Shown here: piece by piece, positions 21,326 to 32,142 of the stretch | Layout: the number at the start of each line of letters is the position of its first letter | How positions within the stretch are numbered: position 1 is the first letter of the stretch | Source: Branchipolynoe longqiensis | Lineage: Eukaryota; Annelida; Polychaeta; Phyllodocida; Polynoidae | NCBI GenBank assembly: GCA_030323885.1 | Contig: CM059188.1 | Span: forward strand, 112,436,763 to 112,500,762 | Reading direction: 5' to 3' | Length of the DNA stretch: 64,000 bases | Notes under the pieces: generated by a model | Seen by the model: the letters and a program-made list of their open reading frames with translations, nothing else | What the model was told of the DNA's origin: nothing | The model's database searches: none | Made by a program: the position numbers and the translations under genes

Positions 21326-21777
21326 GCTGTTGGCTACAATGCTCCTCCTCCCTGACGCTGGACGCTGGTATATGAACAGGAGTGGTAGTAGTAGTAGTAG
21401 TAATGCCTCCTTGGCGCCTCCTCCAGCACATCTCCTCTCACATCAGCGAGTCACTCACTCCCAGCAACAATTGATGCCTGGTGTCACAATGAGAGGGGCA
21501 CCCCTCCAGTAGCTCGTCCCGCCGGCTGAGTGGGGGTTCTAGGCACCTTCTGGTCGGCTCCCCCTGCCGACACTGACTGCCTCCCTCCCGCTGCACGGTG
21601 TGCCAGCGGCCAAGCAAGGACAACAGTCAACAGCGCCCCCAGCGGCCAGCATGGGAAGTGACTGGTATATAATGCGATATTTGGAGGCCGCAGGAACAGT
21701 GTGCGCAGTTAGATGGGCCAGGCGGGCCTACACCCAAACCCCCGGGTGGGGGTAGTGGGTTGTGGGGTGTGGGAGTA
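21326..21777. other. Unassigned, with (AGT)n at 21383-21402
   Basis: GC-richer than average, with G runs near 21740-21775. No gene signal. Confidence 0.45.
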
Positions 21778-22098
21778 GGTTGGTTATTGGAGTTTTATGT
21801 CCTGGCAACATCTAAGGTCATGTCAGGACGTGTACCGACTTGTGACAGTGCTCACACTGGGAAATCAGGCAGCCAGCACCATGACCCGATATCCCACTCA
21901 GCCACATTATCCTGACAATGAACTAACCAGTCCTTGCCCTATTCTATGCGAGCGCTTGGCTAGCCGAGGAAGCAACAATTATAAATGTGTATGTCATTTG
22001 TTTGTCTCGACCAGGGTTCGAACCCATGAGTTCGAATCCCACGATCTACAAAAACGGGAGACGGACCCGCAACTCATTCGGCCGTCCTGTCTGGTCGG
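21778..22098 (-). mobile_element. SINE-A, head 2, GGTT tail
   Basis: Nearly full-length with a deletion of the GACTTTATAGTGC core block (about 21848). The head ends CATTCGGCCGTCCTGTCTGG. Confidence 0.9.
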
Positions 22099-22252
22099 GG
22101 GTGGCGGTGGAGTGTGGGGTGTCGGGTGGAGGCTACAACCGGACAGGATAGAACCAAGTGCAGGGAGGAGCAGGGGAGAGGCGTTGTGGCTGAGTCAATC
22201 TTTTGTACATGCTGGACATAGAACCATGTCAGACAGAAGATTATAGCTTATT

Positions 22253-22437
22253 TTGTTGGTTGGTCGTTGGAGTTTTACATCCTGGCAACATCTAAGGTCA
22301 TATCAGGACGGATACCGACTTGTGACAGTGCACACTCACGACGACTTTATAGTGCTTCCCGACTGGGAAATTAAACAACCCGCACCATGACCCAATATCC
22401 CACTCAGTCACAATGATGACACTGAGCACACCAGTTC
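22253..22437 (-). mobile_element. SINE-A 3' half
   Basis: GTTGGTTGGTCGTTGGAG tail and core to GACACTGAGCACACCAG. The head is absent. Confidence 0.88.
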
Positions 22438-22766
22438 TTAAGTACTAAGATATTTATTATTCATAAATATCTAAATACTAGGATATTTATTATCTTGGAT
22501 GAATAAGTATACTCATAGATTTATATTACATAAGTAAATTCAGAAAATATCAATCAGTTTAACTCTTACGAAAATAAATCAATATTTGAAAAAGCAAGAC
22601 CAGTTGCTTGAAATCTCCCTAGCTAATAAAAGAATATTTCTATTAAAGAAAACTACCAAAACGGCCATTTTTTCCACCAAATCCAACAAGCGCTTCACTT
22701 GAACTAAGAAAGTGAATGTTCCGTAAGAATGGACATTCAGATTAGGGGCGATTCCATAATTTTGTG
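22438..22766. other. AT-rich unassigned sequence
   Basis: Nothing recognised. Confidence 0.45.
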
Positions 22767-22905
22767 AGGTATAAAGTACTTATGCAAATATTATTATGTA
22801 TGTAATTCTCCTGTCTTCTATTGTCTTTATTACGACTGCTCCTGTAACCTTCCTTTTGATATGCTCCTTTCTACTAGGGTTACTGGAGGCTGGGGTGCGG
22901 TCTGG
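22767..22905 (-). repeat. REP-L, copy without the MITE-7 insertion
   Basis: The reverse complement matches 50103-50120 plus 50344-50476: AAAAGGAAGGTTACAGGAGC, GGGGAATTACATAC-like, ATTTGCATAA. Here CCTCCAGTAACCC is uninterrupted, the empty site of the MITE-7 at 50121. Confidence 0.85.
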
Positions 22906-23396
22906 AGACCGGGAGGCCTGCTTCCAAGCAGCTCCCCTAATTCCCCTCCTTCCCTCCAGGCGGTGCCTCACCGCCCTACTAACGGCCCATTTCGCCAACG
23001 ATTTAGTTCAATAAAATTAACGGTAGGTCTAAGGGCCAGCCAGAGTTATAGGCTCGATCCATACAAATCAAACTTGTCTCTTTTCTTATGTTCTGCTGCT
23101 ATTTATTATGGAAGAAACTAATAATAGTCAGGGTAGTTTGAGCTCCAGTGCGGCAAATTTGCTACATAATTTGGTTGAGATAATCAACTATAGACACACT
23201 GAGGCCTAGTTTTAAGAATTATGATTGATTTGGAGAGGGGTAGACGTCCACTTTGTGAATGCAGGGGTGTTCACGGGAACCTGTGGAATACCTGCTACAT
23301 ATACACCACCTGACGCCTTAAAGCGGAAGCACACCAATCACCTCTATATTCAGACCAACCGGCAAGAAGGTGTCAACTTCTTTTTAACCTTTTTCT
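22906..23396. other. Unassigned sequence
   Basis: No repeat or exon recognised. Confidence 0.45.
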
Positions 23397-23640
23397 TCAA
23401 AGTTGCATAGTCCGATGGTTTTGAGTTTCTGTCACTTTCTGAGATGAATATATTAGGTTGATCCTTATAATCGAAATTTTTTCATAGTTTCAAATAACTT
23501 ATTTTAAATGGTTATCTTTTAAGTGCAACCACGCAAAAAAAAAGAATTGTCAAGCATGCCAAAACTCTGGCACCATAGGCTTCTGCAGTAAGAGGTTCCA
23601 TTATAGTATTACATTGCTTCAGGATTCCCTTCTATTTGGT
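23397..23640 (-). mobile_element. MITE-1, truncated
   Basis: TCAAAGTTGCATAGTCCGATG to CTTCTGCAGTAAGAGGTTCC and CCCTTCTATTTGG. The far end is missing. Confidence 0.85.
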
Positions 23641-24095
23641 GACAAAATCCCCTTCAAATGAGACTTGAGAAGCCAAATAGAACCCGGGCACTTGCAGGCT
23701 AATAATACTTAGGGGGGGGGGGGGAATATAAAAAAATATTGACAGCAGAGCCTGAGCAGAAAAGCTGGCGTGACCTTGACCCTGGAGGGTCACCACGCAG
23801 CTCCCAGGGTAATTCCCGCCTGGCGAACTGGAGGAGGGTATGTCGTGGATAATCAAGTTATGATTCATCAATAATCAACACGGTGCCTGCAAAGCTGCTA
23901 TGTGTATATTGATCCAAGGCAGTCTGTTTATCGGCAGTGCCCGGCATGGTGATGTGATGCCCATAGGTCTTGTAACCGGCACTGCAGGTTGTGTATAGGC
24001 TCAATAAACTTTGTTTGCCTTTGAATTTACAATTATGTATTATCTTCCCTGGTTTAGTTTCAGATTATTTCTTTACTTAGTGCGAAAATAGTTCT
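23641..24095. other. Unassigned, with a G-run at 23712
   Basis: Nothing recognised. Confidence 0.45.
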
Positions 24096-25012
24096 AGTTG
24101 GTTTTTAGTTTCTGTCGTTTTCTGAGATAAATATCTTAGGTTGGCCATGATTACTTACCTTAATTTAGTTTTAAGTAACTTTGCTTTAAAACTACTAACA
24201 TATTGTAAAATATTCCGATAAAACACATTGGTGGGGAATGTGAACTGGTCTATAAGGGATTACAAATGGTCTATAAAGGTAAATGATGTATAGGGCCATG
24301 GTCAGGGGTATTATGTGGTGCTGGTGATCCTTTACTTATATTAGATAGTCATTGTGTATTCTATCGATAGTGTGAGAGGGGCACTCCTGTTAGTGTGGAA
24401 GGGGCTCAAGAGCTCTACTCACAACCGCCTACCCCCCAACTGTTAGTCACGGATCACCACACACAGACACAACAGGGCAGGTGAGGGCAAAGCAGCCAAG
24501 GCATGGTGGTGGTGGGTAGATCACAGCTGTCATGGTGATACTAGAATGCTTACTGTTGATTGGTGGATATAGAAATGCTTACTGTTCATTGGAGAGCATG
24601 GTCAGGTGACATGCCATGTAAAGTCCAGAAACCCCTATATAATAATAAACCTGAGGGTACAAGCTCTCTGTCTTCCTGCACACTTTATACTCTGCCTTTC
24701 TTATACTTGCCTGTAGTGATTTCCTATTAGCCTGCCTACACAACTACAGCTGCCAGACGACGACTTTACAATATGAGATATTTGAAGTGTAAACACGCAA
24801 CATTAACTTTGGCGTGCTTGTCAAAATTCTTGACAGCATAGGCTTCAGCAGTAACAGGTTCTATAAAACTGTTTTAGTATATCCTTCTACGTAACATCAA
24901 GTGCGTAATAAGTATATTAGTATCTAAGTCGCATTATGTAGGTTCAAATCTAAATAAGTGTTTCGCTTTTGAAAAGATTGTGCCTTTATCGGATTATGCA
25001 ACTCTAAATAAC
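24096..25012 (-). mobile_element. MITE-1, split by a solo LTR
   Basis: Left part 24096-24203 (TTTAGTTTCTGTCGTTTTCTG) and right part from 24775 (GAGATATTTGAAGTG to TCGGATTATGCAACTC). The two halves join in register with other copies once the LTR is removed. Confidence 0.85.
24204..24770 (+). mobile_element. Solo LTR, family P, copy 1
   Basis: Starts TGTAAAATATTCCGATAA and ends GACTTTACA, so TG...CA with matching 6-base ends. It is flanked by ATAT (24200-24203, 24771-24774). CTATATAATAATAAACC at about 24637 gives a TATA-like box and an AATAAA-like signal, followed by GCTCTCTGTC. No internal region or second LTR. Copy 2 is at 37333. A 4-bp duplication suits Gypsy-type elements (inference). Confidence 0.85.
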
Positions 25013-25785
25013 CCCCATAATGAAACAAAGCAAAACAAAATGAAGGCAGACACCTGCCAATACAAACCAAATACAGGACCTTGCTAACCACCCACATATA
25101 CAGAAACAGAACACACTCACTACCAACACAAATCTAACCACAAACAAAACAAGAATACCAAACAACTGCAAACTACAAACCCAACATACAGACATAATAA
25201 ACCAAAAAAGCATATTAGCAATGAAAAATGATTACAATATCAAGTGCATAGTCAAATAGTCACCTGAGACTGACAAGAATAGTGACTGATGCTGCACATA
25301 ATGCAGCATGAGTCACGCACACCCATTGTACAAAGTGTTCTGTGCTGCACAGAAACAGCACAGGATACTCTCCCAAACCATGTGTAAAATTCCAGAGTGC
25401 ATGTCAAACGGCTGGAAGACCAGTGCTCCAGCGCTGACACTATACTTGTTCAGATGAATAAACACTTGTGGAAAAAAAATATATATACATTGTATTAGGT
25501 CAAAGTAACCGAGCATGCAACAAAAGTTAAGCATCTCAGCACTCTATTCAATGATTATAGTTTAGAACCTTTTTTCACAATATTATACAGAAGTGGTTCA
25601 GCATCCTGGGTGAGGCGGAAACAAAAACAACTGGCGAATTGCTACAACCACAGACCAAGCCACACATCTGCTGATTTACACAGACGGAAGGTCATACACC
25701 CAGGACCGGACTTACAAACCCATCTGGGGAGCATTTCAAACCAAATATAAAGCATTCCACATGTTCTACGAAATTTTGTCCACCG
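25013..25785. other. Unassigned; possible RNase H-like scrap
   Basis: Around 25670-25700 the plus strand can read HLLIYTDGRSYTQDRTYK, reminiscent of the YTDGS motif of retroelement RNase H, but no other motif supports it. The remainder is unrecognised. Confidence 0.3.
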
Positions 25786-25981
25786 GACGCGGTGGCCGAA
25801 TTGGTAGAGCGCAGGCTTCCCATGTGGAAGGTAGGGAGTTCGAATCCCAGCCGAGTCAAACTAATGACTTATATTATCAAATTGATACTTTTCGCTACCT
25901 AGCCTGGCGCTTGACATTAATAGGATAGGGAAAGGACTGGTTAGTGCAGTATCAGGATAATGTGACTGTAGGATATTGGGT
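25786..25981 (+). mobile_element. SINE-A 5' part, head 1
   Basis: CCGGACGCGGTGGCCGAATT with A box GGCCGAATTGGTAGAGCGC and B box GGGAGTTCGAATCCC. It breaks at ATATTGGGTC and is followed directly by an inverted SINE-A. Confidence 0.9.
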
Positions 25982-26165
25982 CGATTTGTGACAGTGCACA
26001 CTCATGGTGACTTTATAGTGCTGCCCCACTGAGAGACCAGGCAACCAGCACCATGACATGATATCTCACATTATCCTGACACTGAGCAAACCAGTCCTTG
26101 CCCTATCCTAATAATGCTGAGCGCCTGGCTGGGAAGCGACAAGTATACATTTTTAAGTCATTCTA
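25982..26165 (-). mobile_element. SINE-A core, inverted against the previous copy
   Basis: GATTTGTGACAGTGCACACTC to CGACAAGTATACATTTTTAA. Both tail and head are missing. With 25786-25981 it makes a hairpin with cores facing. Confidence 0.88.
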
Positions 26166-26466
26166 ATTCCTCATGTGATTGTAGCTATACAAACACACGA
26201 TAGCATAATATACAAAGACAGGCTACAGTGCTGTGTGGTACAACCACCATAACGCACCCCATAAGAGGATTAGCGGTAAAGGGTCCTATGCTAAAAGGTG
26301 CCATCCCAACAACCATTAGCTGCATCGGTCACTGATTTATAGCCAAATTCACAAAGACAGCCGAAGGAAGTGAAGGCCTTAGAGCGGTGGAAGTACATTG
26401 TAGCTAGAAATTAGCTGGGATTGGAAATTTCACAGATGGTCGCTCAGAGTATAAAATTCTAACATA
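26166..26466. other. Unassigned sequence
   Basis: Nothing recognised. Confidence 0.45.
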
Positions 26467-26705
26467 ACCTACGCGATGGCCGAATGAGTTGAGCGTCCGC
26501 CTCCCGTTCTCATAGGTAGTGGGATTTGAACTTCCGGATTCGAACCCTGGCCGAGTCAAACCAATGACATACAAATTTATACTTGTCGCTACCTAGCCTG
26601 GTGCTCAGCATTACTAAGATAGGGCAAGGAGCAGTGGAATGAGGAAGAGCAATTGTCCACGATTGAAAATTCCCCTACTTAATCAACTAATGTACCAAAA
26701 AAAAA
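26467..26705 (+). mobile_element. SINE-A2, nearly full-length
   Basis: Head 2 (GATGGCCGAATGAGTTGAGC, B box GGATTCGAACCCTGG), link AGTCAAACCAATGAC, a short core to GATAGGGCAAGGA, then the alternative tail GCAGTGGAATGAGGAAGA through CTTAATCAACTAATGTACC and an A-run. At about 235 bp it shows that A2 is a SINE type and not a truncation. Confidence 0.85.
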
Positions 26706-26711
26706 CACATT

Positions 26712-27038
26712 ATTTATTGTTTCTTTGTTGTGGTTTTACATCCTGGAAACATCCATGGTCATATAAGTATGGGTACCGACTTGTTACAGTGTGCATTCAT
26801 GGTGACTTTATAATGCTGTCCTGTTGGGATGCCAGGTCACTAGCAGTAACACCATGACCCGATATCCCACTCAGTCACATTATCCTGACCCCGAGCTAAC
26901 CAGTCCTTGCCCTATCCTAGTACATGTAATGTCATGCGCCAGGCTAGATAGCGGCAAGTATGATTGGTTTTAGTCGGATGGGATTCAAACTCCCCACCTT
27001 CCACATGGGAATCCTACACTGTACCGATTCAGCTACCA
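26712..27038 (-). mobile_element. SINE-A, head 1
   Basis: Tail TTTCTTTGTTGTGGTTTTAC, core with small changes, head CGATTCAGCTACCACGTCCGG. Confidence 0.88.
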
Positions 27039-27195
27039 CGTCCGGTCTCAACATAACTTCCAGTGACGCTGATAACGATGCGCAAATAACAGACACAAGG
27101 CCATTAAACCCCAATCAATGTCTGTAGGAATAAGATAAAGCTGTGCGATTTATGAAGGAGATAAATGTATGTATATCAGCCTAAATAAGCCTACA

Positions 27196-28325
27196 TTAAG
27201 GCTGAATAGTCCGATGGCTTTGAATTTTGACAGTTTTCTGGGGCCATATGTATGTGTCGGGGTTAGCACTGCGAAGCTGGTTTTCGGTGGGTTTACTGGG
27301 TTAGCGGCGATAACTCCGTATGTATGTGTCAGCGTTAGACAAACATTGCGAGCTTAAAGTCGCCTGCACTAACCCCAAGCCATAGGATGGTTAACGTCGA
27401 TGTTAGGGACCGATTATGCCCAAATCATATTTAACAGAATTACATACGCAATAAGTGAAATTTAATCAAATTAACCCTAAAATCGAACCGTTATTAACGC
27501 ATAACGCCGCATCGGCGGCGTTATGCACATTGTCGAATCGACGAATGTAAAGTAAACAAATCGCCGCCGCCGCAGCGACGTCGATATCCATACTATCCAA
27601 CGTCAACTAAACATGGCCACATCCGCCGTATCGGCGGCAATATATTAGGCCCAAATCTATTAAATGCTGTCATATTTAAAAGAATTACATACGCAATACG
27701 TGAAATTTAATCAAATTAACCCTAAAATCGAACCGTTATTAACGCTGCCGCCGCATTGACGGGGTAATTCATATTGTCAAATCGACGAATGTAAACTAAA
27801 CAAACCGCCACCGCCGCAGCGACGTCGATATCCATATTGCCAGAACGCCGCCGGCAATATATTAGGCCCAAATCTATTCAATGCGATCACATTTAACTAA
27901 CCCCGCCACGCTTTTGACACATACATACCCCATGACACATCTGGAACACCGGCATTAGATAACCCGGGATCCGCCGTTAACACCGGAGCCGATAAAAAGT
28001 TGCTCATACATATGGCCCCTGGGGATAAATACATTAGATTGATCATTATAATTTATTTTAATTTTAGGTTGAAATACTTTGTAATTTAAATGGCTAACTT
28101 TGAAGATATCTGAAGCGCAAACATGGCAAATTAATTTTGGCAAGCACGCCAAAACTCATAGGCTTATGCAATAACAGGTTCTATTAAATTGACTCAGTAT
28201 TCCCTTCTATACACCAACAAATGATTAATATGTGCACCAGTATCTAAGTCAGATATGCAGAATCAAATCTAGGTGATTGTTTTGGTTTTGGAAATGTTAT
28301 ACTTCATCGGACTATGCAGCTTTAA
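27196..28325 (-). mobile_element. MITE-1, split by a MITE-8 element
   Basis: Left end TTAAGGCTGAATAGTCCGAT to TTTTCTGGGG, then from 28019 CTGGGGATAAATACATTAG to TTCATCGGACTATGCAGC. The halves are in register with other MITE-1 copies. Confidence 0.85.
27244..28018. mobile_element. MITE-8 copy 2
   Basis: The ends are (GGG)CCATATGTATG and CATACATATGGCCC, flanked by CTGGGG at 27238-27243 and 28019-28024 (part may belong to the ends). It contains two direct arms with CAAATCTATTAAATGC/CAAATC plus TTACATACGCAATAAGTGAA (from 27417 and 27654) and a third start at 27867. CG-rich words as in copy 1. Confidence 0.82.
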
Positions 28326-28551
28326 CGGCTCAGGAAAATTGGAGGCCTAGTTTACGAAACGGTGGTGCTGCCCCTAGCGGGCTGTGCACGAACCGACTGA
28401 CTCTAACAAGGAAATGGGACGTAGCCGCCAAGGTCAAGCCAAGGACATCCATCTTCACCCGTCTGCTAACAAGCCATTACACCATGACACAACCATCAAT
28501 TGTCTCCCACAGTACATATAGGAAATGCCTCTTAACGGACAAGAACCCTGG
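28326..28551. other. Unassigned sequence
   Basis: Open on the plus strand for about 75 codons but no domain seen. Confidence 0.35.
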
Positions 28552-28567
28552 AATCTCTACTTGGTGG

Positions 28568-28860
28568 ACCAGACGGGATGACCGAATGAGTTGAGCGTCC
28601 GTCTACTGTTTAGGTAGATCATGGGATTGGAATTGACAGGTTGGAACCAAGGTCGAGTCACTTCCTAGCCAGGCGCTCGGCATTATTAGGATAAGGCAAA
28701 GACTTGTTGGCTCAGTGTCAGTATAATGTGATGGAGTGGGATATCAGGTCATGGGGCAGCATTATAAAGTCGCCATGAGTGTGCACTGTCAAAAGTCAAT
28801 ATCCATCCTGATATGACCATACATGGTGCCAGGAAGCAAAACTCCAACAACTAACCAACC
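28568..28860 (+). mobile_element. SINE-A, head 2, AACC tail
   Basis: Starts ACCAGACGGGATGACC and ends CAACAACTAACCAACC. A perfect 16-bp target duplication AATCTCTACTTGGTGG (28552-28567, 28861-28876) shows the exact ends. It carries a deletion between the B box and the core. Confidence 0.95.
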
Positions 28861-28984
28861 AATCTCTACTTGGTGGTCTCTGTTCGGCCCAGCTTAAAGG
28901 CACCCTTGAGTTACCGCGTTTTGTGGGTGACTTCAGTCAATTCGCATTACCTCCGCAAGGTGGCGCGTCTAAGAAATAGCTTAT

Positions 28985-29310
28985 ACCTACCATAGCCGTA
29001 GCTACAGCTAGGAATTTTTGTTTGGGTATCAGATAAATTCTTGGAACGTGAGGAATTAGAGGGAGCTGAGAATATGCTCCCCCCCCCAACCCACCCTCCC
29101 AGAATTTCCTTTTTAATCTAAGAGGCTCTGAAATGACATTTCCGGCCATTTCAGAGAGGTTACATATTGGTTTTTGTTGGGGTTGTGTGTGTGTGTGTGG
29201 ATGTGGATGTGTGTGTGGATGTGTGTGTGTGTGTGGTTTGTGGTGGTGTATATTTTTTTGTATGGGTTTTCTTTTTTGGCGGGGGGTGGGGGTGGGGGGG
29301 AGGAAGGGGC
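28985..29310. repeat. REP-I copy 3 plus (TG)n and G-rich tract
   Basis: GCTCCCCCCCCCAACCC then AGAATTTCCTTTTTAATC (REP-I), a GTGTGTGGATGTGGATG tract at 29183-29235, and a G-rich run at 29281-29303. A 227-codon open frame on the minus strand crosses this region but translates His/Pro/Thr microsatellite. Confidence 0.65.
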
Positions 29311-29314
29311 TTAA

Positions 29315-29603
29315 GGCTACATTCCTTACACGCAGTATGCAGCATGCGAATGCGACAAAAAATGGAAAAGCATCTAAGTGAATGGGGGTGATTCCATGCC
29401 TCCGAATGCGAATGCGAATGCGGCAACTGCATCGGTCCATGTAGCCATCGGTGCGGCATGCGAATGCGAATGCTGCTGCGTTTGCCATAGAAAACAGTTG
29501 TGAGAAACCTGACACTATGTGTGGGTGTCGGTGTGGGTGAACGGAATCAACCCGTTCGCATGCCGCATTCGCATTCCGCATACCGCGTGTAAGGAATCCT
29601 AGC
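29315..29603. mobile_element. MITE-5, TTAA-flanked foldback with GAATGC words
   Basis: Ends GGCTACATTCCTTACACGC and GCGTGTAAGGAATCCTAGC, with TTAA on each side (29311-29314, 29604-29607). The interior holds at least ten GAATGCG/GCATGC-like words in both orientations. The architecture parallels MITE-3 and MITE-4. Confidence 0.85.
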
Positions 29604-29607
29604 TTAA

Positions 29608-30296
29608 CACCCTTGACCACCCCACCCTGCTAGCTAGCTACAGCCCTGCCTACGGAAAATAATCTGCGTATGAGGAATCTGGAATGGACTGCCTCATTAT
29701 ATTTACCAGCACTAGAATAGAATAAAGATAGCGGTGTATGACTAATCAGATAAATCTTCCTACAGGGCGCTGTTCCGCAATGGCGGCAATTGCTCAGGTC
29801 AACACAGCACCACCTGTTGTAGTGTGAGTAGTACATAGCAACAGTCGTCTGCTGCAGGACGCTGCCACGAGACTCGGCGAGATATGGCGAGAAGTGGTAT
29901 GGGGCATCGGCCAAATAAATAATAAATAATAAAAAAAATTAAGTTGATCGTCTATTTGAAATAAAAATCTGGGACGGGCGGGCATTGTTTTTTTGTGTTT
30001 AAAAAAAAATTTCCCCTGCTCTCTCCACCCTGCTTCTCCCCCTTCCCTGTTCCCTCCATATCACCCCTCAAATCCGTCAAAATTCCTTTTCCGCACTACC
30101 CTATCCATTCCGCTCCCTCTCCACTCCGCTTTCCATTTCTCACTCCACTCGCCCTCTCCATTTAACAGTTTATAAAAATTTAAGAATCCAGGGGTGGGTG
30201 ATTTTTCAGGCGCGGGCGTGACGATCATACATTTTTTATTTTTTATTTGGCCTTATTGTCCTGCTGTAGGGATCTGGGTGGGGTTTGTATGAAAGC
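29608..30296. other. Unassigned, with a polypyrimidine stretch 30010-30150
   Basis: The C/T-rich stretch (CTCTCCACCCTGCTTCTCCC) has no gene-like context. The rest is unrecognised. Confidence 0.45.
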
Positions 30297-30712
30297 AGGG
30301 TCCGTACACACCGGAGCCGGCCGGGTGCTGCCCGGCAAGGGATCTGCGGGTCACGGAGACCTGGGGCCCGACCAGCCATTAAAGGAGAAACTGCTCCCCA
30401 GGCTATAGTTGCTATAAGCTATAACGGAGAGCCTATCGTCTCAACTCTTCCATGTGAAGATATGGAATTTAAGGCTCTTTCAAGGCTGATTATTATAAAT
30501 AGGGATTCAAGACTATTGTTATTTGGATTTCAGGAAAAGACAACGATGCTGAATGGCGATGACTAATTTAGATTACTGGGAACAGTTTGATGTAATGCAA
30601 AGCTTTTCAAGACGAATTACCCAAAATAGGTTAAATTCAACGGCTTTCAAGGCCTTGAAATGGGGCAAGTGAAGTTCAAGACTTTTCAAGACTTTCCATG
30701 CCTCATACAAAA
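30297..30712. mobile_element. REP-D copy 2
   Basis: Left end CAGGGTCCGTACACACC; right part AAATAGGTTAAATTC-like, CAAGACTTTTCAAGACTTTC and CATGCCTCATAC. The GGGTCC ends mirror the TATGGACCCTG end of copy 1. Confidence 0.6.
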
Positions 30713-30916
30713 CAACTGAAAGGCGCGGGCGTGCAGCCGAGCCGCCATGTTAGTATTCGGGGTGAATAGGATCAAGTGAGCAGTGCTTCTGTTGACTGGT
30801 CACGTGGTCCTGCTGTCCTGACTGAAAGCCTAGAGCACAAAGGGCAACCATCGTGTTAAAGTGCCTTAGTCGGCAGCGGGTGTAAGCTATACATGACCTA
30901 GCCCATTTTCCCAACC

Positions 30917-31220
30917 TTAAAGGTGCACACTCTGATAAAAGCATCACATTTCAAAAGCAAAATACTGATCTAGATTCGAACCAACAGATCCAACTTGGAT
31001 GCTGGTGTGCTTATTAGGCATGTGTTGCTATATAGAAGGGGATATTAAGTCAATTTAATAGAACCTGTGCCTGCTGAAGCCTATGGGTGTGAATTTTGAC
31101 AAGCAGGCCAAAATTCCTTTTGCATGTTTACACTTCAAGACATCTGCTGAGTTGGTCATGGTAAAGTACATTATTACTTCACACTAAAGTAAGGTCGATG
31201 ATAACGGTCAACCTAATATA
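30917..31220 (+). mobile_element. MITE-1, 3' end replaced by SINE scrap
   Basis: TTAAAGGTGCACACTCTGAT through the interior to GTCAACCTAATATA, where a SINE-A head begins. Confidence 0.8.
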
Positions 31221-31263
31221 AGGGAGACGGACGCTCAACTCATTCGGCTATCCCGTCTGGTTA
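31221..31263 (-). mobile_element. SINE-A head 2 fragment
   Basis: GGGAGACGGACGCTCAACTC then ATTCGGCTATCCCGTCTGG only. Confidence 0.8.
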
Positions 31264-31709
31264 GCATAGAAGAATGGATGGAATCAAAACAACCAGGCGT
31301 ACTTTACCGGCATGTTGTATGTTGAACTGGTCATCAATGCGGCAATAGGTACTTACCTACAAGAAAGGAAAGACACATTAATCATACAGCCAGAACGAGG
31401 ATGTGTAATCTATATGGGTCATACAAGTTATTGTTGTCTCTGTTATGTTACCAATACTGCACGTATTTAAAGCTGCACAGTCCGATGGAAACATCAAATT
31501 TTCAAAACAAAAACGATTATATAAATTTGATTATATCTAACATTTGTCGCCACACAGAAGGGAATAGTGAGGCAATTGAATAGAACCTGTTACTGCAGAA
31601 GGCTATGGTGTCAGAGGTTTGGCAAGCTTGCCAAAATTGATTTTTCAGGTTTGCACTTCAAATATCTCGAAAGTTAGCCACTTAAAATAAAAGTTACTTC
31701 AAGCTAAAG

Positions 31710-32059
31710 CAGGGATGAAAGTGGTCTCCGACAAAAAAACACAGAAATCAGGCCGAGACCGTAGCACCAGCGGCGAATTGCCACAAAGGTTTTCCTCCAT
31801 AGGGTTAGCATTGTCAGGGAATCGTGGAAAAATGTCGGAAGTCAGCTTTCAACCGTCCTTGTTTTGACTATATTAGCGCCCATATCTAAGTCTTTCTTGT
31901 TTGGGTTTGATGTTCTGGCAACGTCTCGGTCATATGAACAGAATTTTGGCAAATCAATTGCGGTCAAATATTATATATAATGTATATTTTGTTTAACGAT
32001 AATCGGTAAATATGAAAAATCGTGGAAATCCGCGAAATCGCGGAGATCTTTCATCCCTG
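31710..32059. mobile_element. MITE-6 copy 2, both ends intact
   Basis: Ends CAGGGATGAAAG and CTTTCATCCCTG. The flank CTAAAG occurs on both sides (31704-31709, 32060-32065), a 6-bp target duplication confirmed by the uninterrupted MITE-1 copies. It contains a SINE-A tail piece at about 31890-31937. Confidence 0.92.
31890..31937 (-). mobile_element. SINE-A tail fragment inside MITE-6
   Basis: TTGGGTTTGATGTTCTGGC then GGTCATATGAAC. It breaks at nearly the same point as the micro-SINEs, but no target duplication is clear. Confidence 0.6.
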
Positions 32060-32142
32060 CTAAAGTAAGGTCTTTGTAACGATCAACGCAATGTTTTTAT
32101 CTCAGAAAATGTCATAAACTCAAAACCTGCGGACTATGCAAC

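Larger units (their letters stand above)
31467..32142 (+). mobile_element. MITE-1, split by MITE-6
   Basis: TTAAAGCTGCACAGTCCGATG-like start, MITE-6 insertion at 31710-32059, then AGTAAGGTC to GCGGACTATGCAAC. Confidence 0.87.

Noticed and set aside
24204..24770. Full LTR retrotransposon or provirus
   Set aside because: No internal coding region or second LTR, and the 4-bp duplication closes directly around one LTR.
25620..25760. RNase H domain of a retroelement
   Set aside because: Only one motif-like string (YTDG) is present; no further catalytic residues could be placed.
28937..29620. A 227-codon minus-strand frame
   Set aside because: It crosses REP-I, a TG microsatellite and MITE-5, so it is assembled from unrelated repeats.
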